Under the pieces are notes generated by a model that saw only the letters and a list, made by a program, of their open reading frames with translations, made no database searches and was not told where the DNA came from. A stretch of 64,000 bases of DNA, taken from NCBI RefSeq assembly GCF_012272825.1, contig NZ_JAAWWS010000131.1:124001-188000 (forward strand), given 5' to 3'. Origin of the DNA: Wenzhouxiangella sp. XN79A (lineage in GTDB: Bacteria; Pseudomonadota; Gammaproteobacteria; Xanthomonadales; Wenzhouxiangellaceae). Position numbers and translations under genes: made by a program. Within the stretch, counting starts at the first letter, position 1; each line of letters starts with the position of its first letter. Of the stretch, positions 41,961-53,500 are shown one piece after another.

Positions 41961-43923
41961 TCAGACAGCCGAGCTCGCGCGCATCGCCGGAAGGCGAATG
42001 CACCGCAGACGACTCGATGCGCACCCTGATCGTTCCTCCGGCGGCGAACGTGGTCGGCAACTGCAGCGGGTCCGCGCCCCGCTCACCGCACGGAATTTCA
42101 GCGAGGTGCCGACCGTCGACGGTCACGGTCAGCATCGGCGCTTCCGGCCAGTCCTCGGGCAGAAAGGTGTCGAGCCGGAGTGCATCGACCGGCCGGCGCG
42201 GCGTGAACTCCTCGATCAGCATCGCCCCCATCCAGCCGTCGTCGAAGCGCGGCTGCAGCAAGCGCGGCTGGACCTCCAGCGCCGCATTCAAGGCGCGGTA
42301 CGCTCGCCCGGTGTCCTTGAGTTCGAAATCCCGATCGCGGATGCCGCTACGCTGCACGAAACCGGTGCTGTTGACTTCGTGCAGCGTGACCGCTCCGTCG
42401 GCTTCGAGCCGCAGGCGGCGCGCGCCGAGCTCGTGCTCCACGCAGACGCGCTGTCGAGGGCCGGCGAACTCCAGCGCCGCGAAGGCGTCCTGCCCGCCGC
42501 CCTGGAACGCGTCCAGCCGCGCCGTCCCGTCGACCGCCGTTGCCGCGACGCACAGCTCCGCGATGTCAGGCCGACCTTCGATGCTGTAGGCGAAGCGCCG
42601 GAGGTCGGTGGCCAGCGTCGCGCCGTCGCCCAGGTGAAGATCGGCTCCGTTCAGCTCGACCGCTCCGGTGGTCGTCCAACCGGCCAGGCCGACGAAGAAC
42701 TCGGGGTTGGCGATGGCGTCGTGCGCGTAGTCGGCCCAGGTCCAGACCCCGACCCCGCCGGTGCGGCCCTGCAGCACTTCGGCGGCGCGGTTCAGGAACT
42801 CCGACACGTCCTCATGCGGAATGCGACCGTTGCTCTCGTAGCCCGGCGTGAAATCCTCGAACAGGAACTGGCCGATGAAGATCTGCCGCGGACCGGCATG
42901 TTCGGCCACTTCGTCGAGCTTCCGCGCGAGGCGGTCGGCGGCGAGCTCGGGGCTGAGCAGTTCGCCCCGGTTCTCGCCGCCCATGCCCGGCGCCCAGTAC
43001 AGCGTCACCCAGTCCGCCCCGGGCAGCGACCAGACCGGCCGATGGTCGAACCAGCCGATGATCTCCTCGCCGTCGTAGATCGGGTCGCTGTCGATGCGGA
43101 TCTCCATCGACAGCTTCGGAAACCGGGCGCGCGCCGGTTCGAAGAAGCGCTCGATCCAGGCCTCGGACATGAACTCGAGGAACAGCGCGTAGGCCGGCGT
43201 GCGGCGCTCCGGGATCAACACGCGGCCGGACGGATCGGTCGTGAGCCCGAAACGCTCGACCGCTTCGTCAATGTCGTAGCGGTCGAGCAGCCAAGCTTCG
43301 AACCCGGTCGTCCGCGCCGCCTCGCGGCGGATCGCTTCCGGCGCCTGACCGAACCAGGTCACCGTCCACAGATCCTCCCACGAGAAGAACCCGAACTGCA
43401 GGCCCGGAACATCACCGACGGCCTGCCACAGCGCTTCGATGTAGTCCAGCCAGGCACGATAGTGCGTCTCGTCCTGCCACAGCTGCATCAGCCGCTCGGC
43501 AGCACCCGGATCGATCCAGTCCCAGGCGTACGAAATCCGGAGGATGGTCTTCAGGCCCATCGCGTCGGCCTGCTGCATCAGTCCGCGCAGCCGGGCCACA
43601 CGTTCCGGGTCGAGCTCGCCGGAGCGCGGATCCGGCGCGAAGCCCGGCCACGGAACGAGAAAGACCACGGTGTTGAACCCGTCGTCGAGCAAGCGCTGGA
43701 AGTCCCGCTCCGCGATGGCTTCGAGTTCGGTGTTCCAGAAATTGACCGGCCAGGCCTCGCCGAACCAGTGCGCGGCTCGGATGTACGGATCGGCCGCCCT
43801 CTCCGGCGGCGGGACGGCCTGACTCGGTGCGGCCTCGCCCGGCGTCTCCACCGTACGCAGCTGCAGGACCACAAGAATGGCGACCGGCACGAGAACCAGC
43901 GCGATGAGCAGGAGTCGCTTCAT
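41896..43923 (-). CDS. Membrane-anchored TIM-barrel glycoside-hydrolase-like protein
   Basis: The 675-residue protein has an N-terminal membrane anchor (4-22) and should face the periplasm or surface. Residues about 45-410 look like a (beta/alpha)8 barrel of the glycoside hydrolase type, with NTVVFLVPWPG, then a strand ending FGFFSWEDLW with an acidic pair, and later GVGVWTWADYAHD. The Glu in FSWED is a candidate acid/base. The rest (about 440-660) looks like beta-sandwich domains. I do not recognise a specific GH family and the substrate is not known. Its 3' end overlaps the second GMC gene; guaA lies upstream on the same strand across a 166-base gap. Confidence 0.55.
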   Translation of the reverse strand: MKRLLLIALVLVPVAILVVLQLRTVETPGEAAPSQAVPPPERAADPYIRAAHWFGEAWPVNFWNTELEAIAERDFQRLLDDGFNTVVFLVPWPGFAPDPRSGELDPERVARLRGLMQQADAMGLKTILRISYAWDWIDPGAAERLMQLWQDETHYRAWLDYIEALWQAVGDVPGLQFGFFSWEDLWTVTWFGQAPEAIRREAARTTGFEAWLLDRYDIDEAVERFGLTTDPSGRVLIPERRTPAYALFLEFMSEAWIERFFEPARARFPKLSMEIRIDSDPIYDGEEIIGWFDHRPVWSLPGADWVTLYWAPGMGGENRGELLSPELAADRLARKLDEVAEHAGPRQIFIGQFLFEDFTPGYESNGRIPHEDVSEFLNRAAEVLQGRTGGVGVWTWADYAHDAIANPEFFVGLAGWTTTGAVELNGADLHLGDGATLATDLRRFAYSIEGRPDIAELCVAATAVDGTARLDAFQGGGQDAFAALEFAGPRQRVCVEHELGARRLRLEADGAVTLHEVNSTGFVQRSGIRDRDFELKDTGRAYRALNAALEVQPRLLQPRFDDGWMGAMLIEEFTPRRPVDALRLDTFLPEDWPEAPMLTVTVDGRHLAEIPCGERGADPLQLPTTFAAGGTIRVRIESSAVHSPSGDARELGCLITDLSFGPAGDRPVEGQGSSG

Positions 43924-44089
43924 GACCGATCAGTGGGCCACGCGGGTCGTTCGGTCGCACTCAGCCGCCGCATACGCGCCGTGGGCAGGGCGCGCAAAGC
44001 GCGCGTACCGGCCCGAGCGTCGAGCGAGGGGAATTCGGCCCACGGCGCCTGTGCGACGGCCGTTCGGGAGCCCCGGTGCCCTCGACGGA

Positions 44090-45664
44090 TCACTCCCACT
44101 CGATCGTCGCCGGCGGCTTGCCGGAAATGTCGTAGACGACCCGCGAGACACCGTGGCACTCGTTGATGATCCGGCGCGAGACGTGGTCGAGGAATTCGTG
44201 GTCGAGGTAGGCCCAGCGCGCGGTCATGAAGTCGATCGTTTCCACGGCGCGCAGCGCGATGACGTATTCGTAGCGGCGCGCGTCGCCGACCACGCCGACG
44301 GACTTGACCGGCAGGAACACGGCGAAGGCCTGGCTGACCTTGTCGTAGAGGCCCGCGGCGCGCAGCTCCGAGATGAAGATGTGGTCGGCCTTCTGCAGCG
44401 GCTCGACGTACTCGGGCTTCACTTCGCCGAGGATCCGCACGCCGAGGCCCGGGCCCGGAAACGGGTGGCGCATGACCAGCTCGGCCGGCAGGCCCAGCTC
44501 GACGCCGATCCTGCGCACTTCGTCCTTGAACAGTTCGCGCAGCGGCTCGATGAGCTTCAGGTTCATGTCCTCGGGCAGGCCGCCGACGTTGTGGTGCGAC
44601 TTGATCACCTTGGCCTTGCCGGTGGTCGCGCCGGCCGACTCGATGACGTCGGGGTAGATCGTGCCCTGGGCCAGCCACCCGGCCTCGCGATGACTCTTGG
44701 CCGCGGCGTCGAAGACCTTGATGAACTCGCGGCCGATGATCTTGCGCTTGGCTTCCGGGTCGGACACGCCGGCCAGCGCCTCCATGAACTGGTCGCGCGC
44801 GTTGACCCGCTCGACGCGCACGCCGAGGTGCTCGGCAAAGGTCGCCATGACCTCGTCGCCTTCCCGGTAGCGCAGCAGCCCGGTGTCGACGAAGATGCAC
44901 AGCAGCTGGTCGCCGATGGCCTGGTGCAGCAGCGCGGCGACCACGGACGAATCGACGCCACCGGACAGGCCGAGCAGCACGGTGTCGTCGCCGACCTCGT
45001 CGCGCACGCGCTGGATCTGGTCCTCGATGATCGCCTCGGTGGTCCACTCCGCGGCACAGCCGCAGATGTCGTGGACGAAGCGTTCGAGAATGCGCCGGCC
45101 CTGCGCCGTGTGGGTGACCTCCGGATGGAACTGCAGCCCGTAGTAGCGGCGCTCGTCGTCGCCCATGCCGGCGATCGGCGCCGAGGCGGTGGTGCAGATC
45201 GTCGAGAAACCCTCGGGCAGCCGAGTGACCTTGTCGCCGTGACTCATCCAGACTTCCAGTACGCCGCGACCGGTTCCGTCGATCCGGTCCTCGATGCCGT
45301 CGAGCAGGCGGCATTTCGTGCCCAGCGCGACCTCGGCGTAGCCGAACTCCTTCTCGTCCGACGGCTCGACCGCGCCGCCGTAGTGCGCGGCCATGGCCTG
45401 CATGCCGTAGCAGATGCCCAGCAGCGGCACGTCGAGCTCGAACACCACGTCCGGAATCCGCGGACTGTCCTCGTAGCCGACCGATTCCGGCCCGCCCGAC
45501 AGCACGATGCCGCTGGCGCCGAAGTCGCGGATGGCCGCTTCGCCGACGTCGAACGGCAGGATTTCGGAATAGACCCCGATCTCTCGGATCCGCCGCGCGA
45601 TCAGCTGGGTGTACTGCGAGCCGAAGTCGAGAATCAGGATTCTGGAGGCGTGGATGTCGGTCAT
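44090..45664 (-). CDS. guaA: GMP synthase (glutamine-hydrolysing)
   Basis: GuaA converts XMP to GMP using glutamine and ATP. The 524-residue protein (E. coli 525) has the class I glutaminase domain with nucleophile C85 in GICYGMQAM and a His/Glu pair in FHPEVTHT. The ATP-pyrophosphatase domain has PP-loop [17 protein letters not shown], and a C-terminal dimer domain ends PATIEWE. In many bacteria guaA follows guaB in one operon. Here guaB ends at 47401 and the secreted-protein gene at 45840 lies between on the opposite strand, so guaA needs its own promoter in the 175-base gap 45665-45839. Confidence 0.96.
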   Translation of the reverse strand: MTDIHASRILILDFGSQYTQLIARRIREIGVYSEILPFDVGEAAIRDFGASGIVLSGGPESVGYEDSPRIPDVVFELDVPLLGICYGMQAMAAHYGGAVEPSDEKEFGYAEVALGTKCRLLDGIEDRIDGTGRGVLEVWMSHGDKVTRLPEGFSTICTTASAPIAGMGDDERRYYGLQFHPEVTHTAQGRRILERFVHDICGCAAEWTTEAIIEDQIQRVRDEVGDDTVLLGLSGGVDSSVVAALLHQAIGDQLLCIFVDTGLLRYREGDEVMATFAEHLGVRVERVNARDQFMEALAGVSDPEAKRKIIGREFIKVFDAAAKSHREAGWLAQGTIYPDVIESAGATTGKAKVIKSHHNVGGLPEDMNLKLIEPLRELFKDEVRRIGVELGLPAELVMRHPFPGPGLGVRILGEVKPEYVEPLQKADHIFISELRAAGLYDKVSQAFAVFLPVKSVGVVGDARRYEYVIALRAVETIDFMTARWAYLDHEFLDHVSRRIINECHGVSRVVYDISGKPPATIEWE

Positions 45665-45839
45665 GGCGAGGCTGCGGCGGATCCTGTGGGGTATTTTCGC
45701 AGATTCACGCCGTCGGGCGCGCGCGGCTGGCCGGGAATCTCCGCGCTTTCCGATTGATACTGGGTGGAACCCGCACGCGCACCGGCGGCCGGCCGCGGGC
45801 GCAGCGCTCCACGATCACCCCACCCGCGAGGCGCGAGCA

Positions 45840-47357
45840 ATGAAGACAACCCGATTTCTGACCTTCCTGGCGGCCCTGCTTGCCGCGGGCGCGGTCCATG
45901 CCGGCACGACGACCACGGTGACCTATCAGGGCCAGCTGCGCCAGGCCGGCGCACCGTTCACCGGCCTGGCGGACCTGGAATTCCAGCTCTACGACCAGGC
46001 CACGGACGGCAACCCGGTCGGTGCGCCGCAGTCGCGACCGGACTGGCCGGTGGAAGACGGGCTGTTCCAGGCCGAACTGGATTTCGGCGTCGATGCGTTC
46101 ACCGCCCAGGTCCGCTGGCTGGAGGTGCGCGTGGGAGGCACGCCGCTGTCGCCGCGCCAGGCGGTACGCCCGTCGCCGATGGCCCTGTTCGCACTGGCCG
46201 GCAACGAAGGACCGCAGGGTCCGCCGGGCTCACCGGGCGATTCGCACTGGGTGCTGGACGGCAACGCCACCTACTACACCGCCGGGCCGGTGGGCATCGG
46301 CATGACCGCGCCGGCCAGCGACTACGCCCTCGGCGTGTCCGGCGGCGTCGTGGCGCAGCGCGGCAGCGATCTTTTCAGCCCGCAGCTGCTGCTGTTCGAA
46401 ACCCAGCCGGACGGCTTCGCACGCATGGAGTTCCGCAACTCGGGCCGCGCGCGACTCTGGTCCATCGCGACCCGGTCAGGCGGCAGCGACCCGACCACAG
46501 GGGCGATGAATTTCTACAACACGACCGGCGGGGACCTGTTGACCCTCCGCGGCGACGGTCCAGTGGGCATTCGCACCACCGATCCGCTCGCACCGCTGCA
46601 CCTGCGCTCGCAGGACCAGTGGGCCCCGGGTGTGGGCACCGGCCGCGGCGATTTCTACGTAGGCGACGGTGACGTCGGCCTGTCGATGGGCGTGGCGCTT
46701 GGCGGGGGCGGGCGCGGCGTGAGCCGCATCTGGACCCGCGGCGGCGTGGAAAACCTGTTCCTTGGCTCGGCCGCCTACGGCACCACGGTTTCCATCCTGC
46801 CGGGCCAGGTCGGCATCGCCAACAGCAACCCCGGAAATACGCTGGACGTCAACGGCGGCGTGCGCATTCGCGGACTGGCTCACGGCGGGGCGGCCAGCGT
46901 TCCGGTCCGGGTCGCACCGAACGGCGATCTCGTGACCGGCTCGGGAACGACCCAGCACATCGCCATTCCCGCAGCCGCGTTCCGGCCCGACAGCGACAAC
47001 GTGGATTTCGTGGTCAGTCAGGGGGCCTTCGTGCTGATGGGCGCCGCCCGCCTGGATGCGCCCGTCCATCTGCCGCACGGAGCGACGATCACGCAGGTCC
47101 AGATCTGGTACGAAGACAATGTCCCCGGCTCACTGGAGTTGTCGTTGCGAGAGTGCGACCACGATACGGACTTCTGCGGCAACCGGATCTTCCTGCCGAC
47201 CGCCGGTGCGGTCGACGGTCTCCGGTCGGCGACCTTCAATCTCTCGTTGACGATCGACAACCTGAACAACAGTTACGTGCTGTCGGTCTTCAGTCTCGTA
47301 TGGAACGGTCTGGACACCCGGGTCAACGGGGCCCGGATCAGCTACACCTTGCCATGA
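45840..47357 (+). CDS. Secreted protein of unknown function with collagen-like stretch
   Basis: The 505-residue protein has a signal peptide (1-21, ending AGAVHAG). After a first beta-rich domain (VTYQGQLRQAGAPFTGLADL, about 27-120) comes a short collagen-like GPQGPPGSPG (124-133). Then follows a long region with repeated phrases such as GPVGIG, GPVGIRTTDPLAPLHL and GQVGIANSNPGNTLDVNG. These patterns recall tail-fibre-like and cell-surface proteins of aquatic bacteria. The C-terminal 120 residues look like a separate beta-sandwich. The start at 45840 begins the signal peptide; the frame continues upstream without one. It sits between guaA and guaB on the opposite strand. Confidence 0.6.
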   Translation: MKTTRFLTFLAALLAAGAVHAGTTTTVTYQGQLRQAGAPFTGLADLEFQLYDQATDGNPVGAPQSRPDWPVEDGLFQAELDFGVDAFTAQVRWLEVRVGGTPLSPRQAVRPSPMALFALAGNEGPQGPPGSPGDSHWVLDGNATYYTAGPVGIGMTAPASDYALGVSGGVVAQRGSDLFSPQLLLFETQPDGFARMEFRNSGRARLWSIATRSGGSDPTTGAMNFYNTTGGDLLTLRGDGPVGIRTTDPLAPLHLRSQDQWAPGVGTGRGDFYVGDGDVGLSMGVALGGGGRGVSRIWTRGGVENLFLGSAAYGTTVSILPGQVGIANSNPGNTLDVNGGVRIRGLAHGGAASVPVRVAPNGDLVTGSGTTQHIAIPAAAFRPDSDNVDFVVSQGAFVLMGAARLDAPVHLPHGATITQVQIWYEDNVPGSLELSLRECDHDTDFCGNRIFLPTAGAVDGLRSATFNLSLTIDNLNNSYVLSVFSLVWNGLDTRVNGARISYTLP

Positions 47358-47366
47358 GACGCCCGA

Positions 47367-47387
47367 CACCCCGGACGGCCGGGGGTG
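47367..47387. terminator. GC-rich hairpin between convergent genes
   Basis: CACCCCGG and CCGGGGGTG pair with one bulged base across an ACGG loop, between the stop of the secreted-protein gene and the end of guaB. There is no T-run. It may stop convergent transcripts or protect their 3' ends. Confidence 0.35.
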
Positions 47388-47400
47388 CCCCGGCGCGGCA

Positions 47401-48888
<1,488 letters not shown>

Positions 48889-48975
48889 TTATATCGCGAA
48901 TCGGCGTCGGGTCCCACGATTCGCGTACGACGAAGGCCACCGCTACACTACGGCGCTTTCACGCCGGAATCCCCG

Positions 48976-50382
48976 ATGAGCCACGACGCCCCCGCCGCTC
49001 CCGCACCGCACGGCTTCCGCATGCCCGACACGCTGGCGCTGATGTTCTTCCTGATGATCGCCGCGCTGGTGCTGACCTGGATCCTGCCGGCCGGCAGCTA
49101 CGAGATGGTCACCAACGAGGCCGGGCGGGAGGTGGTCGTGGCGGGGACCTATGCCGTCATCGACGACGCCGAGATGCTGCCCCCCTGGGCGCTGTTCACG
49201 GCGGTTCCGCGGGCCATGATGGAGGCGGCCGACATCATCTTCTTCGTGCTGATCATCGGCGGCGCGCTGGCGGTCATCCGCGAAACCGGCGCCATCGAGG
49301 CCTTCCTGTCGAAGTTCGTCACGCGCTTCGACCACCGCCCCGCCCTGCTGATCGGTGCCGGCATGTTCATCTTCGCGATCGTTTCGGCCACGCTCGGGAT
49401 GGCCGAGGAGTTCATTCCGCTGGTCGCGATCCTGATGGCGATGTGCCGGGCGATGAAGATGGACGCGGTCGCCGCGATCGGCATCATGGTCTGCGGCTAC
49501 TGCATCGGCTACGGCGCCACGCTGGTCAACCCGTTCACGCTGTTCATCGCCCAGGGCATCGCAGAGCTTCAACCGGGTTCGGGCCTGTGGTTCCGCGCAT
49601 GGATCTTCGTGCCGTTCCTGCTCATTGGAATTCACCACGTCTGGCGCTACGCGAGGAGGGTCCAGGCCGACCCCTCGGCCAGCCTGGTGGCCGACATCCC
49701 GGGGGCTCAGCCGCCGGCCGTCGAGGAACAGCCCGAACTGGACCGCACCCGCTCGCTGGTCATCGCGCTGACCGCCGGCGCGATCGGCCTGATGATCTGG
49801 GGCATCACCCAGCGCGCCTGGTACCTGGATGAACTCGGCGCGATGTTCATCGGCGTCGCGATCGCGGTCGGGCTGGTCGCCCGGATGTCGGCCGACCGGA
49901 TCGCCGTGACCTTCAGCAAGGGTGCCGCCGAACTGGCGGGCACCGCCGTGCTGATCGGCTTCGCCCGCTCCATCGCCCTCCTGCTCGAGGATGGCCAGGT
50001 GCTGCACACCATCGTGAATGCGATGGCCGAACCGCTGGTCGGCCTGCCGGCCGAGCTGTCCGCGGTCGGCATGCTGGCGATCCAGTCGGTCATCAACCTG
50101 TTCGTGTCTTCGGGCTCGGGCCAGGCCTACCTGACCATGCCGCTGATGGCACCGATCGGCGACCTGGTCGGCGTCGAGCGCCAGGTCAGCGTGCTGGCCT
50201 ACCATTTCGGCGACGGCTTCGTGAACCTGGTCGCGCCGACCAACCCGGTGCTGATGGGCATCCTCGGCCTGGCGGGCATCCCCTACCTGCGCTGGTTGAA
50301 GTTCGTGCTGCCGCTGCTGCTGAAGCTGCTGGCCCTGGCCGCGGTGTTCATGGTCGTGGCGGTGCAGATCGGGTATCGGTGA
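48976..50382 (+). CDS. YfcC-family membrane transporter
   Basis: The 468-residue inner-membrane protein belongs to the YfcC group of the ion transporter superfamily, putative amino acid or dipeptide carriers. About 11 membrane helices are visible. Family blocks are [13 protein letters not shown] near the N-terminus, the segment [35 protein letters not shown], and [19 protein letters not shown] with [18 protein letters not shown]. The two hairpin-like segments with conserved Asn and Ser are typical. The substrate is unknown. It diverges from guaB and is followed by a repeat-rich gap. Confidence 0.82.
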   Translation: MSHDAPAAPAPHGFRMPDTLALMFFLMIAALVLTWILPAGSYEMVTNEAGREVVVAGTYAVIDDAEMLPPWALFTAVPRAMMEAADIIFFVLIIGGALAVIRETGAIEAFLSKFVTRFDHRPALLIGAGMFIFAIVSATLGMAEEFIPLVAILMAMCRAMKMDAVAAIGIMVCGYCIGYGATLVNPFTLFIAQGIAELQPGSGLWFRAWIFVPFLLIGIHHVWRYARRVQADPSASLVADIPGAQPPAVEEQPELDRTRSLVIALTAGAIGLMIWGITQRAWYLDELGAMFIGVAIAVGLVARMSADRIAVTFSKGAAELAGTAVLIGFARSIALLLEDGQVLHTIVNAMAEPLVGLPAELSAVGMLAIQSVINLFVSSGSGQAYLTMPLMAPIGDLVGVERQVSVLAYHFGDGFVNLVAPTNPVLMGILGLAGIPYLRWLKFVLPLLLKLLALAAVFMVVAVQIGYR

Positions 50383-50594
50383 GGCTGGGATTAGGGGAAA
50401 GGGGCGAGGGGCGAGTGAACGCTGGGGGCCTGGCGGGCGTCGGCGCTTGCTTCGGAGCGCAGCGCTTGTCGAGACGCCGGCAGGGACGAGGGGAGAGGGG
50501 CGAGTGACATCGGCGACGGCAGCCACTCCAAACCAGTCCCTCTCCCCTGGTCCCTGTTCCTAGTCCCTCTCCCCTGGTCCCTTGTCCCGGCCGT
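50383..50594. repeat. Non-coding region with GA/CT-rich direct and inverted repeats
   Basis: The unit AGTCCCTCTCCCCTGGTCCC occurs at 50535-50554 and again at 50562-50581. An inverted counterpart GGGACGAGGGGAGAGGG lies at 50483-50499. A large hairpin between the G-rich and C-rich arms is likely on either strand. The region separates the YfcC gene from the 3' end of the protease gene; it may act as a terminator for one or both, or belong to a family of intergenic repeats. No gene is supported. Confidence 0.7.
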
Positions 50595-53500
50595 TCAAGG
50601 GCACTGCCCCTGGACGATCCGCGTCAGGTCGAGGGTCTGGTCCTCGAACTGCGGCAGCACCGAGTCGACGTCGATGGTCGCGTTGTTGCAGTCGCTGAAG
50701 GTCAGCGTCAGGGTGCCGAACGGGGTGCGCACGACCTCGTCGGGGTCGAAGTTCGCACCGAAGCCGGTGCCCGAGGTGATCACCGTATCGGCGAACACGA
50801 TGGTGTCGCCCTGGATGGTCCCGGTCCCGATCAGCCAGGCCGGTTCGCCGTCGAGGTAGGTGTAGAAGGTGATGACGTGCAGGCCGTTGGTGCCTTCCAC
50901 GGCCAGCTGGAAGCCCTCGCCGGAGCGATCCGGGTCGAACCAGTTCCCGGCCCGGACCGCGTTGGCCGGATCGGGGATGCCGCCCGCGCAGTCGACCGGG
51001 ACGATCTTCTGCATCGGCAGCACCACGTCCTCGAAGCCGGCCACGATCGGGTTCATCGTCACCGCGCCGCTGTTGCAGTCGTCGAAGTCCATGCGCACAG
51101 TGCCGAACGGAATCCGGTTCACCTCGTCGGGGTCGAAGGCCGAACCGTAGTCGGCCCCGCCGGTGATGACCATGTCGGTGCTGACGAAGGCGCCGTCGGC
51201 CACCGTTCCCGTGCCGATCATCCAGACCTGGTCGGTGGAAAACGGATCGTTCCGGTTGTAGACGTAGCAGGTCAGGATGTGCGTCGATCCATTCGCCTCG
51301 CGGGTCAGCTGGCAGCCTTCGCCGGAGCGCTGAGGATTGAACCAGTTGCCCGACACCGGCGCATCGGACGTCACGCCGCCGCAGCCGAGCACGCGGACGT
51401 CGTCGACCAGCCAGCCGTCGCGGTCGCCGATCGAAGAATCCGTGGCCAGGCGATAGCGCAGCCGCACCGTCTCGCCGGCAAAGTCCGACAGGTCGATCGC
51501 GTAGTCCTCCCAGCCGCGCGGGTCACCGCACCAGGCCGGCGATCCGGCCAGTGGATTCTCCCATTCGTCGGAAATCGGTCCGTCATGCGGCCGGAATCCG
51601 ATCCGGTCGCCGCTCAGTTCGGTCCAGCTGCCGCCATCGTCGGTGGAGATCTCGAGCACCGCGCCGTCGAAACAGCCCGAACCCGCCGACTCCATCTGCT
51701 GGCGATTCTGGAACCGCAGGCTCAATGCCCCGGCAGCCGGCAGCTCGATCGGCGGCGAGACCAGGCGCTGGTCGCTGATCGAGTCCACGTTGATCGCGTT
51801 CCACGAGGTCGTGCCGCTGACCGAGTCGCTGGTGATCTGCGCCCAGGTGTTCTGGACGCTGCCGGCGCCCAGCGTCCAGCCGTTCGGGCCGGATTCCATG
51901 TCGTCGGACCAGAACACCGTCGCTTGCTGGCCGATCGGACACTCCCCGGTCTGCGGAGCGGTAATGAACGAACGGGTGGCCGAGGGCGCGGCGGTGCCGC
52001 AGCCGTTGCGGGCGGTGACGCGCCAGAAATACTGGCCGCGCGAGGCCAGCGACACGCTGACCACGGTCGCACCGCGCACCACCTGGTCGAAGACCACGTC
52101 GCCGAAGGCGAAATCGGTTGCGACTTCGACCCGGTACCCGGCTGCCTGGCCGGAGCCGGTCCAGCTCAGTTCGACCTCGCTGTCGTCGATCGTCGCCGCG
52201 TTGGCCGGCAGCGCCGGGCTGACCGGGGACGGCACGCTGCTGCCGAGGTGGAACGGCACCAGCGCGGAGCCGGAGCTTCCGCCGCTGGCGCCCTGCACGG
52301 TGATCGAGGCCGCGCCGGTCGTTGCGCCGGCGAGGTTGCCGACGGTCAGCGTGGAGCTGCCCGACGGGGTGACCGGGTTCGGCGAGAACGACGCGCTGGC
52401 GCCGGCCGGCAGGCCGCTGGCCGACAGGCTGACCGGCGAGGTGAAGCCGGCGTCGCCGTCGACGTCGATGTCGATCTGCACCGAACCATCGGTCCGGCAG
52501 GCTTCGACGAATCCGCCGGCGTAGTCGAGCCGGAACGGCGAGGACCCGATGCCGTCGACGAACTGCGCGCCGCTGCCGAGCGGATCGAGGTGATCGCGCA
52601 TCCGCGTCGACGGGCTGCCCAGACCGTTCCAGGCATGCGCCAGCTGGCCGTAGAAGTCCGACAGGTCGACACCGGTCGCGCCGCAGAAGGCCGGCCCGCC
52701 GGACAGCACGCCGACCAGCCGCTGATTGGCCGAATACAGCGGTGAGCCGGAGGAGCCCGGCTCGGTGACGCCCGGCGGAATGGTCGGCGGCTGCGGCGAC
52801 GGGATGCCGGCGACCACCGGAGGATCGGGGTGCCAGAACGCGTGCCAGTGCACGCCCTGGGCGAACGCGATGGAGCCTTCCTCGAGGTCGCTGTCGACGA
52901 AGGTGATCCGCTTCTCGTCACCGCTGGGGTGGTGGATGCTGGCGCACAGCCCGGCGGTGCTGCCGGCTTCGCCCTGCGGCCCGCAGCTGGCCGGCGCCGA
53001 CCGGCGGTCCCAGCCGGCCCAGAACAGGTCCAGCGACGGATCGGCCGGGTCGTCGAACTCGACCAGCGCGAAGTCCGAGCAGTCACCGGGATCGCTGCAG
53101 GTCTGGGCCGAGAACGGATCGCTGGTACCGGCCAGGTAGACCGCGCCGCTGCTGGTCTGCGAGGCATCCGGCGGGTTCACCTGGGAGCCGGCGGCCGCGC
53201 CCGGCGTCCGGCAGGTCGGCCACTCGTAGTTCCAGTAGGCGACGATCGTCGAGCTGTTGCCGGGTTCGACGCCGCAGTGGCTGGCGGTGGCGAACAGCAT
53301 CCGTCGATCGTTGGCGGTGTTGTTGACCAGCGAGCCGGTACACAGGAACTGGCCTTCCAGCGTGTAGCGGGCCACCGACCGGCGCGGCTCGTTCCACGGA
53401 TCGTCGGGGGCGAGACAGGCCACGTCCATGTTGCAGCTGCCCGAACGCGCCCCGCCATCGCTCTTGTCGCAGTCGGACTCGCGCTTGCCTTCGCCCCCGG

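Noticed and set aside
50383-50594. A structured RNA gene in the repeat-rich gap
   Set aside because: The only structure is the GA/CT-rich inverted repeat; no promoter or known RNA motif is visible.
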